Part shown: positions 4,438 to 13,117 of the stretch, piece after piece
Numbering within the stretch: the first letter of the stretch is position 1
How the letters are laid out: each line of letters starts with the position of its first letter
Virus record (IMG/VR): IMGVR_UViG_3300025093_000071
Location: 1 to 31,851 of that record
Strand: one strand, 5' to 3'
Origin: a virus
DNA length: 31,851 bases
Notes under the pieces: model-generated
Databases searched by the model: none
Seen by the model: only the letters and a program-made list of their open reading frames with translations
What the model was told of the DNA's origin: nothing
Program-made: the position numbers and the translations under genes

Positions 4438-5960
4438 TTGAGAAGTTACCAAAGAAGATTCGGCAAGAACTGGAGCCAGTATTAAGAGACCCAGTAAAGT
4501 TTATTCAGTTGCTGAAAATCCAAGATAAACATTCTGGTAAACTGATTCCATTTGCGCCCAACAATGAACAAGTGGCATTGTTGAAGAAGTTGAAGAAGAA
4601 CAAGAAGGTTATCATCTTGAAGCCTCGACAGATTGGTATATCTACGGTTCTTCGGGCGTATGCCCTTTGGCGCACATACCAGACCAAAGACCCTTTGAAG
4701 TTTGGTGTTATTAGTTTCCACGAACGGTCAGCAAAACATCTGCGAAAGATGGACAGTATGATGCACAACTCTCTTCCAAATATATTGCGGAAGAATCTGT
4801 CGATTGACAATAGTACCACTTTGGAGTTTGGAGATACTGGTGCACAGTTATCTTCCTTTACTGCCGGTTCCAAAGGTGGTACGCGTTCTTTTACTTTGTC
4901 TTCAGTCCATCTATCGGAGTTTGCGTTTTATGACGATGCGGAAGAAATGCTCGCGCAAGTTGTTGCGACGATTGGTCAAGGTCAGATTATTATTGAAAGT
5001 ACTCCTAATAAGCCAGGGGATGTCTTCCACCGTCTTATTATGGGTGCTCCTGAGAACGGTTGGCATTTAATCTCGTATTGGTGGCACGACCACGAGAAGT
5101 ACCGGTTGCCCGCTCCAAAAGATTTTGAGCCTACCGAAGAAGAAAAACATTTGATAAAAGCATATGGTTGCTCGTTTGATCAACTGAACTGGCGAAGACA
5201 ACAGATAGCGACTATTGGTGTTGAGAAGTTTAAACGTGAGTATCCAGGTTGTTTGGATGATGCGTTCCATTTCGCAGCGTCAACCTATTTTACACTAGAG
5301 GACATACGTGAGATTGATGAAATACATTTTGACGGCAATGAAAGATTGTATGAAGATCCTAGAGATGACGACGTATACGCAATGGGTGTCGACGTTTCTG
5401 CTGGTGTTGGTGGTGACTATTCAACTATATCTGTTATTTCTATGGCTACATTTCAGCCTGTATACCACTATCGGAATAATCTAATAAGTCCTTCGGCCTT
5501 TGCTGATGTTGTATTACAAATCGCACAGTGGTTTAACAATGCTCGTGTTTTGTGTGAAAGCAACAATCACGGACACGTGGTACTTTATCGCCTTCGCCAT
5601 TTGGGTTATCGGAATCTATGGTTAGACCATAATATGAAAGATTGGACAACAACAACAAAATCCAAACTTGATGCCTATGAAACACTACGAGAATATGTAA
5701 CACAAGGTATGATTATGAAGATGGATGCTCAAGTATTACAGGAACTTAGGGCATTGGTTGTAACAAAAATATGTCCAGAAGCACCACGGGGTATGCACGA
5801 TGACTTGGCAATGTCTCTTGCTTTGGCATACCGTTGTTTGCGTGATATACCAAGACGGAAACTAACTTTGGCTAGACGGAACTTGATGGATGTGCTAATC
5901 TCAGAAACAAGGGCACGTCGAACTAAAGAACAGCCTGTACCTTGGAAGAAGAACGTATGA
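4434..5960 (+). CDS. terL: Terminase large subunit (TerL)
   Basis: This is the packaging motor: an ATPase that pumps DNA into the prohead and a nuclease that cuts the concatemer. With the ATG at 4434 (overlapping the methyltransferase stop, GGAGG 10 bases upstream) it has 508 residues, a typical size. Visible motifs are Walker A KPRQIGIST (63-71), Walker B-like VHLSEFAF with Glu162, and the coupling motif IIEST (186-190). The RNase H-like nuclease site has GVDVSAGVGGDYS (Asp320), CESNNHG (Glu375) and HDDLAMSLALAY (Asp456/457). The longer in-frame ORF from 4389 has no ribosome site. The portal follows with an ATGA overlap. The small subunit is not adjacent but far away at 28932. Confidence 0.95.
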   Translation: MIEKLPKKIRQELEPVLRDPVKFIQLLKIQDKHSGKLIPFAPNNEQVALLKKLKKNKKVIILKPRQIGISTVLRAYALWRTYQTKDPLKFGVISFHERSAKHLRKMDSMMHNSLPNILRKNLSIDNSTTLEFGDTGAQLSSFTAGSKGGTRSFTLSSVHLSEFAFYDDAEEMLAQVVATIGQGQIIIESTPNKPGDVFHRLIMGAPENGWHLISYWWHDHEKYRLPAPKDFEPTEEEKHLIKAYGCSFDQLNWRRQQIATIGVEKFKREYPGCLDDAFHFAASTYFTLEDIREIDEIHFDGNERLYEDPRDDDVYAMGVDVSAGVGGDYSTISVISMATFQPVYHYRNNLISPSAFADVVLQIAQWFNNARVLCESNNHGHVVLYRLRHLGYRNLWLDHNMKDWTTTTKSKLDAYETLREYVTQGMIMKMDAQVLQELRALVVTKICPEAPRGMHDDLAMSLALAYRCLRDIPRRKLTLARRNLMDVLISETRARRTKEQPVPWKKNV

Positions 5961-7621
5961 AACCGATTACTGTACAAACATATTACGACGACCACAACAA
6001 ATACTGGGATCACCATAGAGTCGAACTTCGACAACTTCGCAATGCTTATATGACCAGATACTGGGACAAACAATCTGCACCAGAACAGATTGTGATTGAA
6101 ACATCTAGGGCATACGAGTTTGTAGAAGGATACATTGCTTCCCTTTTTGCCCGCTCTCCTTCTGTTGTTGTTAAAGGTGATGTTCGTGGTCAGGGTGACC
6201 CACAGATTGTACAAACGTTGTGCAACAACTTCCTGGATAACATACGTACCCAGTTAGAAGATGCTTCTCGGTTGGGTTTGATTTACCCTGCTTCTTTCTT
6301 GAAGTTGATTCCAAATGACCATCCAGATCCTTTTCAACGTGTCAGTATCTGCTCTATTGCCCCGTGGGATGTTATTGTTGATACTGATGCACCATCTTGG
6401 AAAGACCAAAAGTTTGTGGCTCATCGGTATTACATTACACTAAAAGAAGCACAGCAGAAGTACGGCCCGAAAAAATACGATGCACACCCACTCATCAAGT
6501 TTCTTGACCAGCCTGATGGAGATTATGGTTACCAAGGACGAACAGAGAACATCGAGCCTGAGTTCCAATATGTAGAGATTGTAGAGTTTTACCAGTTGGA
6601 AGAAGACAAGTTGGTAATATGGTCGCCTGATTATCAGAATGGTAAGAAGTTTTTGTATGATGGTATCTCAGTGCCAGAAGGTGTCGATGAGATAAAAGAA
6701 GTCAAGTATGCTGATATACCATTCAAGGATTCAGCAGGTGATCCAATCTCTCCGATTATACCGCTGTATTACAGTAGACAACCTGATACACCACTGAGAG
6801 GATACTCTGCACTTCGCCGTGTATACGACCAAGTCCAGGAAGTAAACATTCTCCGAACATATCAGGCTAGTATGGTTAGAAGAGCTGCGAGACAATGGAT
6901 TGTTGAAGCCGGTGTCTTTGATGCAGAAGCGATGAGCAAACTATCTCAAGGAGTAGATGGTGAGTTTATCGAAGTCGAACTATCACAAGGGCAAACATTG
7001 GGTGGTTCGATTGCTTCAGTTCCTCATACCCCCGTACCTGCGGAACTAGAGAGATATGTACAACAAGTACAGGATGATTTTGAACGCGGTTCAGTTTTGG
7101 CTCCGTTTACTCGTGGTGAAAGTTCCCGGGCAACAGCCACAGAGATTACTGCTCTTGCTGCTTATTCTTCTTCCGAGATTGGACGATTGGCACGTGAACG
7201 TGATTCAGCCATCGAATATATTGCACAAGTCTTTATCTCTATTATGAAACTGTATCTCAAAGATGACGGCGATGTTATCTTGATGAATGGTAATCCAATA
7301 ACCATAAATGGAGATGATATTACAGGTGACTTTACATTTTATGCAAACGATACAGGGGCTACTCCTGTTTCAGAAGCAGTAAAGAAACAAGAGTTCCTGG
7401 CAGTTATGCCAACCCTTGTTGAACTCGGTGTTCCTCTTCCGGAGATACTGGCACACATCGTACGTATGCTTGACTTGCCACAATCATTTATCAATGCACT
7501 TGAAGGTGCAACACAAAACCCACAACAACAACAGCCAACACCAGCAGAAGCCCAAGTTCAGCAGTCTGTTGGCCTTCAAGGAGAACCTTCTCCACAAGAT
7601 GTTCAACAATTTCTGCCGTGA
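5957..7621 (+). CDS. Portal (head-tail connector) protein
   Basis: The portal forms the dodecameric ring at the capsid vertex through which DNA passes and onto which the tail is built. It has 554 residues from the ATG overlapping the terL stop. The identification rests on position directly after terL, length, and features typical of podovirus portals. These are a long helical region with repeated Arg and aromatic residues (YSALRRVYDQVQEVNILRTY near the middle), a RGESSRATATEITALAAYSS stretch, and a Gln/Pro-rich disordered tail (PQQQQPTPAEAQ). A TTG five codons upstream is possible but less likely. Confidence 0.85.
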   Translation: MKPITVQTYYDDHNKYWDHHRVELRQLRNAYMTRYWDKQSAPEQIVIETSRAYEFVEGYIASLFARSPSVVVKGDVRGQGDPQIVQTLCNNFLDNIRTQLEDASRLGLIYPASFLKLIPNDHPDPFQRVSICSIAPWDVIVDTDAPSWKDQKFVAHRYYITLKEAQQKYGPKKYDAHPLIKFLDQPDGDYGYQGRTENIEPEFQYVEIVEFYQLEEDKLVIWSPDYQNGKKFLYDGISVPEGVDEIKEVKYADIPFKDSAGDPISPIIPLYYSRQPDTPLRGYSALRRVYDQVQEVNILRTYQASMVRRAARQWIVEAGVFDAEAMSKLSQGVDGEFIEVELSQGQTLGGSIASVPHTPVPAELERYVQQVQDDFERGSVLAPFTRGESSRATATEITALAAYSSSEIGRLARERDSAIEYIAQVFISIMKLYLKDDGDVILMNGNPITINGDDITGDFTFYANDTGATPVSEAVKKQEFLAVMPTLVELGVPLPEILAHIVRMLDLPQSFINALEGATQNPQQQQPTPAEAQVQQSVGLQGEPSPQDVQQFLP

Positions 7622-7627
7622 TACCAT

Positions 7628-8089
7628 ATGCCTATTTATGATTATATTTGTCAATCTTGCGATAAACCTCAGCAACTTATTTGTGATTTTGATGAGGCAG
7701 ACGATCAAGTATGCGAAATATGCGAGAAGCCAATGGACAGACAGATTTCTCTCTGGGCGCACACTCCTGCGCGATGGGGTGATAGTCACGGCTATTTTGA
7801 TCGGGGTCTTGGTATGTATATTGAAAACTCGGTACACAGGGAAAAGGTGATGAAAGAGAAAGGGCTTCGTCCTGTATCTGAAAAAGAGTTGGATGACCAC
7901 CAACAAGCCATACACAATGACACTGTTATACACGAAAAGAAAGTCAGCACGTTTAATGATACGATGAAGAAGACTGGTTCATTTGCAGAAGCTGCAAAAG
8001 CAATTACACATTATGACCCAGACCCTGAAACCGATCATAGAGACTGGCGATTTAGTTTTGAAAAACCTATTGATGGAGATAAAAAATGA
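7628..8089 (+). CDS. FmdB-like zinc-ribbon protein
   Basis: The protein has 153 residues. The N-terminus MPIYDYICQSCDK followed by CEICEKPMDRQ forms a two-CxxC zinc ribbon in the style of the FmdB family (which usually begins MPxYxYxCxxC). The remainder is charged and helical, with a middle block around GMYIENSVHREKVM and GLRPVSEKEL. Similar proteins occur next to portal genes in marine phages, from memory. Its role is unknown; a head-assembly or host-regulatory role is possible. No strong Shine-Dalgarno is visible. The stop overlaps the next gene by ATGA. Confidence 0.75.
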   Translation: MPIYDYICQSCDKPQQLICDFDEADDQVCEICEKPMDRQISLWAHTPARWGDSHGYFDRGLGMYIENSVHREKVMKEKGLRPVSEKELDDHQQAIHNDTVIHEKKVSTFNDTMKKTGSFAEAAKAITHYDPDPETDHRDWRFSFEKPIDGDKK

Positions 8090-8556
8090 GTATACCTACC
8101 GATATGTTGGCACAAGCCGAGGCTGTTGGCCAGCAACAACAAATGATGCTAGACCAAACAATGATTGTACCAGAAGGCAAGTTTTCCAAAGGTGCATTGA
8201 ATCGTCTTGTTAAACAGTTGAACGTAGTTCTTGAAATGTTCGACCAGACTTACCCAGAGTTTGATGAAGACATAACGGTGTTTCCTCCAGAGTTTGTTAC
8301 TTCATTGGAAATGGTTATGACCGCAGCAAATGATGCTGGTGTTGATTTTGATTTGGACTTTGAAGAAATCAAAGATGATAGAGATTTGGCTATGGTTGCT
8401 GGTAAACTAAGTAAACTAGCCAAAGATAAAACGTTAAAACGATTCTTGGAAAGCAACTCTCTTCGACCAGAAGAAACAGAAGAAGAGACTGTTGTAGAAG
8501 AAGAAACTGTTGAAATGCCATCCGATATGGATGCAATGTTTGCAAGGAGAATGTGA
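8086..8556 (+). CDS. Hypothetical acidic head-region protein
   Basis: This 156-residue, mostly helical protein is strongly acidic at the C-terminus (ETEEETVVEEETVEMPSDMD). It lies between the zinc ribbon and the scaffold, with ATGA overlap at the start and TGATG overlap at the end. No family is recognised. Position and composition suggest a virion assembly factor or minor head protein. An acidic tail can mask DNA- or protein-binding sites, but that is inference. Confidence 0.7.
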   Translation: MSIPTDMLAQAEAVGQQQQMMLDQTMIVPEGKFSKGALNRLVKQLNVVLEMFDQTYPEFDEDITVFPPEFVTSLEMVMTAANDAGVDFDLDFEEIKDDRDLAMVAGKLSKLAKDKTLKRFLESNSLRPEETEEETVVEEETVEMPSDMDAMFARRM

Positions 8557-9260
8557 TGCCAGTCCCAATGAGTGTTATGGAAGCAGCTGCGCAAGGTAAT
8601 AAAAAAGCAATGCGATTAGTTGAAAAAGAATATGGTGTAGGTAATGGTCAAGATTTTGCAATAGACCAATTATCAGAAGAGTTTCCGCCTGGAAGAGTTG
8701 TCGCAATAGATGGTGCACGTACTTATGGCCAATCACAACTGGACTACAAGAAGGCTGGTGCTAAACAAATTCAACAGTTTGAATTAGAATTGTTTGGAAA
8801 AGAAATTGATAAATTAAAACCAGCAGATCAAAAAGATTTTATCTTAGAACTTAGCAAGGCAGACCCATATGGAGATATTACTGATTGGGCAAATCAAAGA
8901 TTTAATAATCCTGTTTCTAACAGAGAATTAGCGATGTATAAATATTATGATCCTAATGATCCTGAGGATTTTAAACTTTTCACTGAATATAAAAACACAC
9001 CTACTAATCCAACAATTCAACCAGCTCTTAATTATTACAAAGAAAAGTTTAAAAAAAGAAATAAAGGTCTAGGAATAGTTGAAAAAAAACAACCTTCATT
9101 GGAATTCTACGATAAAGAAATTAGAATGGTTGAAAAAAAACAACCTTCATTGGAAAAAGTAGAGTTTGATAAATCGCCAGAACTATTAACAGAAGAAGAA
9201 GTTAGAAAGAAAAAAGAACGAGAAGAACTAGAAGAATACTTTAGAAGTCGTGGATTATAG
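8556..9260 (+). CDS. Hypothetical Lys/Glu-rich structural-region protein
   Basis: The protein has 234 residues from the ATG at 8556 (AAGGAGA six bases upstream); a GTG three bases earlier is also in frame. It is rich in Lys, Glu and Asn and visibly more AT-rich in codon choice than its neighbours. The block VEKKQPSLE is repeated 17 residues apart, encoded by a 27-bp perfect direct repeat, and is followed by a highly charged C-terminal helix (EEEVRKKKEREELEEYFRSR). The family is unknown. The composition and repeat hint at a recently acquired or fast-changing gene. It lies between the acidic protein and the scaffold. Confidence 0.7.
   Translation: MPVPMSVMEAAAQGNKKAMRLVEKEYGVGNGQDFAIDQLSEEFPPGRVVAIDGARTYGQSQLDYKKAGAKQIQQFELELFGKEIDKLKPADQKDFILELSKADPYGDITDWANQRFNNPVSNRELAMYKYYDPNDPEDFKLFTEYKNTPTNPTIQPALNYYKEKFKKRNKGLGIVEKKQPSLEFYDKEIRMVEKKQPSLEKVEFDKSPELLTEEEVRKKKEREELEEYFRSRGL
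9078..9155. repeat. 27-bp perfect direct repeat within a gene
   Basis: Bases 9078-9104 and 9129-9155 are identical, 51 bp apart (17 codons, in frame). Both encode VEKKQPSLE and contain an A8 tract, a likely spot for slippage or recombination. Confidence 0.9.
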
Positions 9261-9268
9261 GAGAATAA

Positions 9269-10129
9269 ATGTCTGAAGAAACTACAAATAGCGGTACAGT
9301 AGCGCAATCAGAAGCACCTACACTGTTAGAGAATGTGGAAGCATCATCTGGTGCACCTGTACAAAAAGATGAGTATGAACAACGTGTAGACCAGTTGTTA
9401 GAGTATCACGAAAAAAAGAAAGAACACAATCAAAATAGATGGAACGAAGCAAAAGAAGAACAAGAGAAGTCATATGAAAATGTGACACTACAAGAAGGTG
9501 AAAGTTGGGACAGTGTGTACCAATCAATGCCTGAATCTGTTCAGCGTGCGATGGGTTCTCTTCGGGCTGACTATACCAGGAAGATGCAAGCACTGGCACA
9601 AGAGCGCAGAAAGGTAGAAGATTTACAGTCCAATCTTACAAACTCTGATGCGTTCAGAGCATTACAAGCCCAGGCTCAACAAGCAGCTGCAGAAGGACAA
9701 GAGTTTGATCCATTCGACAACAAAAGTATGGAGACATACATAAACAATCTTGTTGCACAAAAACTTCAAGGTATCTTGGAACCAATGTACCAAGAGCAGA
9801 TGAGAGCACAGTCAAGCAGACGTGTGGACGATTTTATGAATGAACATCCAGAGTTGCGTACAGATGAAGAGTTCCGTTCTGAAGTTTATCAGGTACTCAA
9901 AGATAATGAATCGTTGTCTCTTGAAGATGGTTTTTGGATTGTAAAGGGTAAAAGAGCAAAGATAAATGCACAACGAGAACACCAAAAACAACAACAACAA
10001 AAGGAAAACAGGAAGGCTGTGGCTTCTCGTATAGGCAATGGAAGGAAGACGGGCATTACTGCACCGCCGAATAGTTCTGATATGTCAGCGTCAGACATAT
10101 ATCAGTATTTACTTGCACAAAAGAAATAA
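9269..10129 (+). CDS. Capsid scaffolding protein
   Basis: This 286-residue protein lies directly before the major capsid gene, as scaffolds do in podoviruses. It is hydrophilic and largely helical with long coiled-coil-like stretches (about 45-70 and 100-135) and Gln-rich segments (QAQAQQAAAEGQ). A basic C-terminal part (REHQKQQQQKENRKAVASR) resembles the capsid-binding tail of scaffolds. AGGAGA precedes the start. The identification is from position and composition, with no sequence match checked. Confidence 0.75.
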   Translation: MSEETTNSGTVAQSEAPTLLENVEASSGAPVQKDEYEQRVDQLLEYHEKKKEHNQNRWNEAKEEQEKSYENVTLQEGESWDSVYQSMPESVQRAMGSLRADYTRKMQALAQERRKVEDLQSNLTNSDAFRALQAQAQQAAAEGQEFDPFDNKSMETYINNLVAQKLQGILEPMYQEQMRAQSSRRVDDFMNEHPELRTDEEFRSEVYQVLKDNESLSLEDGFWIVKGKRAKINAQREHQKQQQQKENRKAVASRIGNGRKTGITAPPNSSDMSASDIYQYLLAQKK

Positions 10130-10141
10130 TTTATGTATATA
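10113..10141 (+). promoter_or_regulatory. Possible promoter for the capsid gene pair
   Basis: TTGCAC, 17 bp, then TATATA, lies at the end of the scaffold gene. It would give a leader of roughly 90 bases before the capsid start. With the terminator at 11773, the capsid and decoration genes would form their own high-level transcription unit. The -35 match is only half the consensus. Confidence 0.3.
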
Positions 10142-10241
10142 TAAAAATGTGTTGGAGAACCCAATAGGACACGTCAACAACACCGCCCCTCACTGAGGAC
10201 ACGCGTAGGTAAAAATAATAATCTTATTTATGGTGAACGAT
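10142..10241 (+). promoter_or_regulatory. Untranslated leader of the major capsid gene
   Basis: About 100 bases without a gene, one of the longest gaps in the rightward arm. It holds a direct repeat AGGACACG (10166 and 10196, 30 bp apart) and a small CCTC-ACT-GAGG hairpin near 10188-10198. It may set capsid mRNA stability or translation. Confidence 0.35.
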
Positions 10242-11288
10242 ATGGGTATCCAATATGATATACTCGCGTCGACCCTGCGTATCTTGCGTGATCGAGAGGT
10301 CGACAATACATTCCGCACTATCCCTCTGCTTGAAGCAGTAGAACGTGCTGGAAACGTCGAAATGATTAACGGTGGTCAAAAGGTAGACCATCCTGTAATC
10401 TTGGCTGAACATTCTAACATTACTCAGTTGACAACTGGTTATGAAAGCGTCAATCTTGCTGTTAAAGATGCACTTCGCACTGCTTCTTTTAACTGGTGTG
10501 ATTTTGTTGCTCCTGTTGTTATTACTGAAAAAGAACAACTTTCTAACAAAGGTGAACGTGCAATCATCCGTATTGCTGAAGCCCGTTTGAAGTCTGTTAT
10601 GGGTATGCTGAAACGTGAATGGTGTAAGCAAACTATCAATGGTACTTCCTCTGTGCTTACAGAACTCAATACTTTAAATGGTGATGGTACAACTGCTTCT
10701 GGTGGTTTTACTGCTTCTGCTGCGAATACCAATGGTTTCTTTGAAGTTGCAGCGTTTGGCTCACAAACAAATGATGTTGGTGGTATTGATAAAGCAAACT
10801 TCCAATCAACATTCCAGAATCAAGTTGCCACTGTTACAACTAACTTTGCTACTACTGGTTTAAAATCAATGAGCAATCTAATGATTAATGCTCAGACTTA
10901 TTCTCCAGAAGGTGACATTGATATGATTTTGGCTAGTCCAACTTCATATGAGTTGTACCGAAATGAGTTGACAGCAAAAGAAAGATACTCTTCTACTGAG
11001 CAAATCCGTGACGTTGCTGGTCGTTTGGTTCTTATGTACAACGGTGCGCCAATGTACGTTGATCCTAACCTTGGTTTTGAAATCGCAGCTGGTACAACAA
11101 AAGTATCTATGATTTTCTTGAACAGTAAACTCTTTACCGTTTACTTCGATCAAGATGCGCACTTTGAAATGGGCGATATGGAACGTATCTCTGGATACGC
11201 AGCTGCCGCCTCTAACATTATGGTACGTACTCAGTTGGCTATTAGCCACTTGGCTGGGCACGGTATTCTGCTTGATGCTGAAGCATAG
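10242..11288 (+). CDS. Major capsid protein
   Basis: The protein would build the icosahedral shell. It has 348 residues from ATG 10242, which has GGTGA just upstream; ATG 10230 gives four more residues but has no ribosome site. The sequence begins MGIQYDILASTLRILRDREV and continues with IPLLEAVERAGNVEMINGGQ, followed by VVITEKEQLSNKGERAIIRI and a C-terminal MERISGYAAAASNIMVRTQL. This is the layout of HK97-fold capsid proteins in small marine podophages (family resemblance from memory). Position after the scaffold and before a small decoration-type protein agrees. It is expected to be the most abundant virion protein. Confidence 0.88.
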   Translation: MGIQYDILASTLRILRDREVDNTFRTIPLLEAVERAGNVEMINGGQKVDHPVILAEHSNITQLTTGYESVNLAVKDALRTASFNWCDFVAPVVITEKEQLSNKGERAIIRIAEARLKSVMGMLKREWCKQTINGTSSVLTELNTLNGDGTTASGGFTASAANTNGFFEVAAFGSQTNDVGGIDKANFQSTFQNQVATVTTNFATTGLKSMSNLMINAQTYSPEGDIDMILASPTSYELYRNELTAKERYSSTEQIRDVAGRLVLMYNGAPMYVDPNLGFEIAAGTTKVSMIFLNSKLFTVYFDQDAHFEMGDMERISGYAAAASNIMVRTQLAISHLAGHGILLDAEA

Positions 11289-11299
11289 GAAGGTGAAAT

Positions 11300-11758
11300 A
11301 TGGCTACAAATACTTTATTACAATACTTACAGGCTGATGATGGAAGCGGTGTTGCACTTGGTGTTACTCCGTCGAATCGTCGTCAAGTTGAACGTTTTAT
11401 TGCTTCATCTGCTATTAGTGCAGGTGATATAGTTGCTTTGGATATTTCTAAAACTGCTGATGGTGACAAAAGTTTGTTTGTTGTTAAAGCAGACACTAGT
11501 GCTGGTGCAACAACTTTAACCATTGGTGTTGCTTTGGAAGATGCAGCTACAAATGAAGATTTGAATGTTGTTATCAGAGGATTTGTGAAAGATGCAAATG
11601 TTGCTACTGGTGGTGCGATTGGTGATCGTATTATTGGTTCTTCTACTGCTGGACGAGCAACACAATATGCAGCTTCTTCTTCGCAGGCTATCCTTGGTTA
11701 CCAATTGGCAGCTGCAAGTGGTAACAAAGCAGATGTTTTTGTAATAAAACAATTCTAA
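11300..11758 (+). CDS. Putative capsid decoration (head-stabilising) protein
   Basis: This 152-residue all-beta protein is rich in Ala, Gly, Thr and Ser (SAGDIVALDISKTADGDKSL and TIGVALEDAATNEDLNVVIR), directly after the capsid gene. Small beta-barrel proteins in this position usually bind the outer capsid surface and stabilise it. A strong GGAAGGTGA ribosome site precedes the start. A terminator follows the stop codon by about 15 bases, which closes the capsid transcription unit. Confidence 0.7.
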   Translation: MATNTLLQYLQADDGSGVALGVTPSNRRQVERFIASSAISAGDIVALDISKTADGDKSLFVVKADTSAGATTLTIGVALEDAATNEDLNVVIRGFVKDANVATGGAIGDRIIGSSTAGRATQYAASSSQAILGYQLAAASGNKADVFVIKQF

Positions 11759-11772
11759 AAAACCTTTCGGTT

Positions 11773-11799
11773 CTCCCGTGTCCGCGAGCGGGAGTTTTT
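11773..11799 (+). terminator. Rho-independent terminator after the capsid unit
   Basis: CTCCCG (11773-11778) pairs with CGGGAG (11789-11794) around a 10-base loop and is followed by TTTTT. It lies between the decoration-type gene and the tail genes, so it should lower tail-gene mRNA relative to capsid. Confidence 0.85.
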
Positions 11800-11820
11800 C
11801 TTGATGTATAGAGGGTTGGT

Positions 11821-13116
11821 ATGAGATTGTCAGAAATAAGAGATTATATCGGTAACATATTGGATTACCAGCCCTCTATTGCATCATACCAAGAACAGTT
11901 GAATGACGTTATCAATGAAAACTACTTCAAACTGTTTGCAGAGAAACCTTTTACTTTTGCACAGAAAGAAAAAATAATTAATGCAAGGACAGACATCAGC
12001 CTAACAGATGTCACATTTACTCCAACATCTGCTGAAATAACAACAGCAACAGCACAATTTAAAAATGAAATGGCCGGACAGGTCATTGATGTTGAAGGCA
12101 CAGAATATGAAATCGCTTGGGTAGCAGGTACAACACAAGCATTTCTTACAAGTTTGTATCCTGGTTCTGGTGCTTCAGTTGTTAAAGATGCAACCATAAA
12201 GTTTCGTTATTTGGATATGCCACAAGATTGTGTGGAGATAATGCAGGTGCTCAAACGAGCAATGACAATGACTCCACAAGAACCCGGAAGAATGGTTCCG
12301 GTAACTCGATATGAAGACGAGTATTACAATCTTCCATTGAATGAAGTTAATCTTCCAAACTACTGGATACCATACGATGACTTCTCTTTGAATCCACCAA
12401 AAGCCCCTACAATAACTGCTGTTACCAGTGGATCTGGTAGAGGTGTACGTACATTGGAGTTTGCTGTTTCATACATCTTTGCAGACCGTGAAACAGCATT
12501 ATCTCCCGTGACAAGCATTGACCTTACTGATACACAGTTGCCAGCAATCACATTGTCTACATTGCCAAATGGTTCTGGTCGTTATCGTAAAGTGTATGTT
12601 CGTTGTCCGGAAGCAGGCATAAATAAGTTTTACAACATACCTGAATCAAGTTCAGGGCTTAGTTTGTATGTGTTTCCTCCAACCAGTAATGCAACATTCA
12701 GTTATGCCAATGCAACAAGTCTGACAGACTTTAATGATTCATTTGAACTTACATACAATCGTGCGCCTGGTGTGGATGGAAACTACCAAAGAATACGTAT
12801 GTATCCACGTCAAGACAAAGACTATGAACTTACTGTACGGTATATGTATAGACCCAAGAAGTTGGTTGACGATGCAGATACTCCAGAGTTTCCTGCGGCA
12901 CATCATAGTGTGTTGGCATATATGTCGTTGCGAGATATTTTTATCAAACACAATAACGAACAACAGGCTGTATTGTATGACCGTAAAGTACAGCAAGAGA
13001 TGCTCAAGATTGAACAACGGTACTTGAACTCTATTGCCAAACGATACATTAAACGTTTTATGTCTGGTACTCGAACAGACCCAGTTCCATTGTATACACC
13101 TTTGATTCAGAAATAA
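11821..13116 (+). CDS. Head-tail adaptor / tail tubular A-like protein
   Basis: The protein has 431 residues. The N-terminal 60 residues are helical (EIRDYIGNILDYQPSIASYQ) and the C-terminal 120 residues return to helices (HHSVLAYMSLRDIFIKHNNE). Between them lies a beta-rich region with an Ig/FN3-like stretch (about 195-310). A helical adaptor core with an inserted beta domain, immediately before a nozzle-like gene, fits the ring that joins the portal to the tail nozzle (gp11-like in T7). The assignment is from architecture and position. Confidence 0.6.
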   Translation: MRLSEIRDYIGNILDYQPSIASYQEQLNDVINENYFKLFAEKPFTFAQKEKIINARTDISLTDVTFTPTSAEITTATAQFKNEMAGQVIDVEGTEYEIAWVAGTTQAFLTSLYPGSGASVVKDATIKFRYLDMPQDCVEIMQVLKRAMTMTPQEPGRMVPVTRYEDEYYNLPLNEVNLPNYWIPYDDFSLNPPKAPTITAVTSGSGRGVRTLEFAVSYIFADRETALSPVTSIDLTDTQLPAITLSTLPNGSGRYRKVYVRCPEAGINKFYNIPESSSGLSLYVFPPTSNATFSYANATSLTDFNDSFELTYNRAPGVDGNYQRIRMYPRQDKDYELTVRYMYRPKKLVDDADTPEFPAAHHSVLAYMSLRDIFIKHNNEQQAVLYDRKVQQEMLKIEQRYLNSIAKRYIKRFMSGTRTDPVPLYTPLIQK

Positions 13117-13117
13117 T

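Noticed and set aside
5942-5956. TTG start for the portal gene
   Set aside because: An ATG at 5957 overlaps the terL stop by ATGA, the common pattern here.
10147-10167. Six-codon mini-ORF in the capsid leader
   Set aside because: No ribosome site and no sign of conservation; most likely chance.
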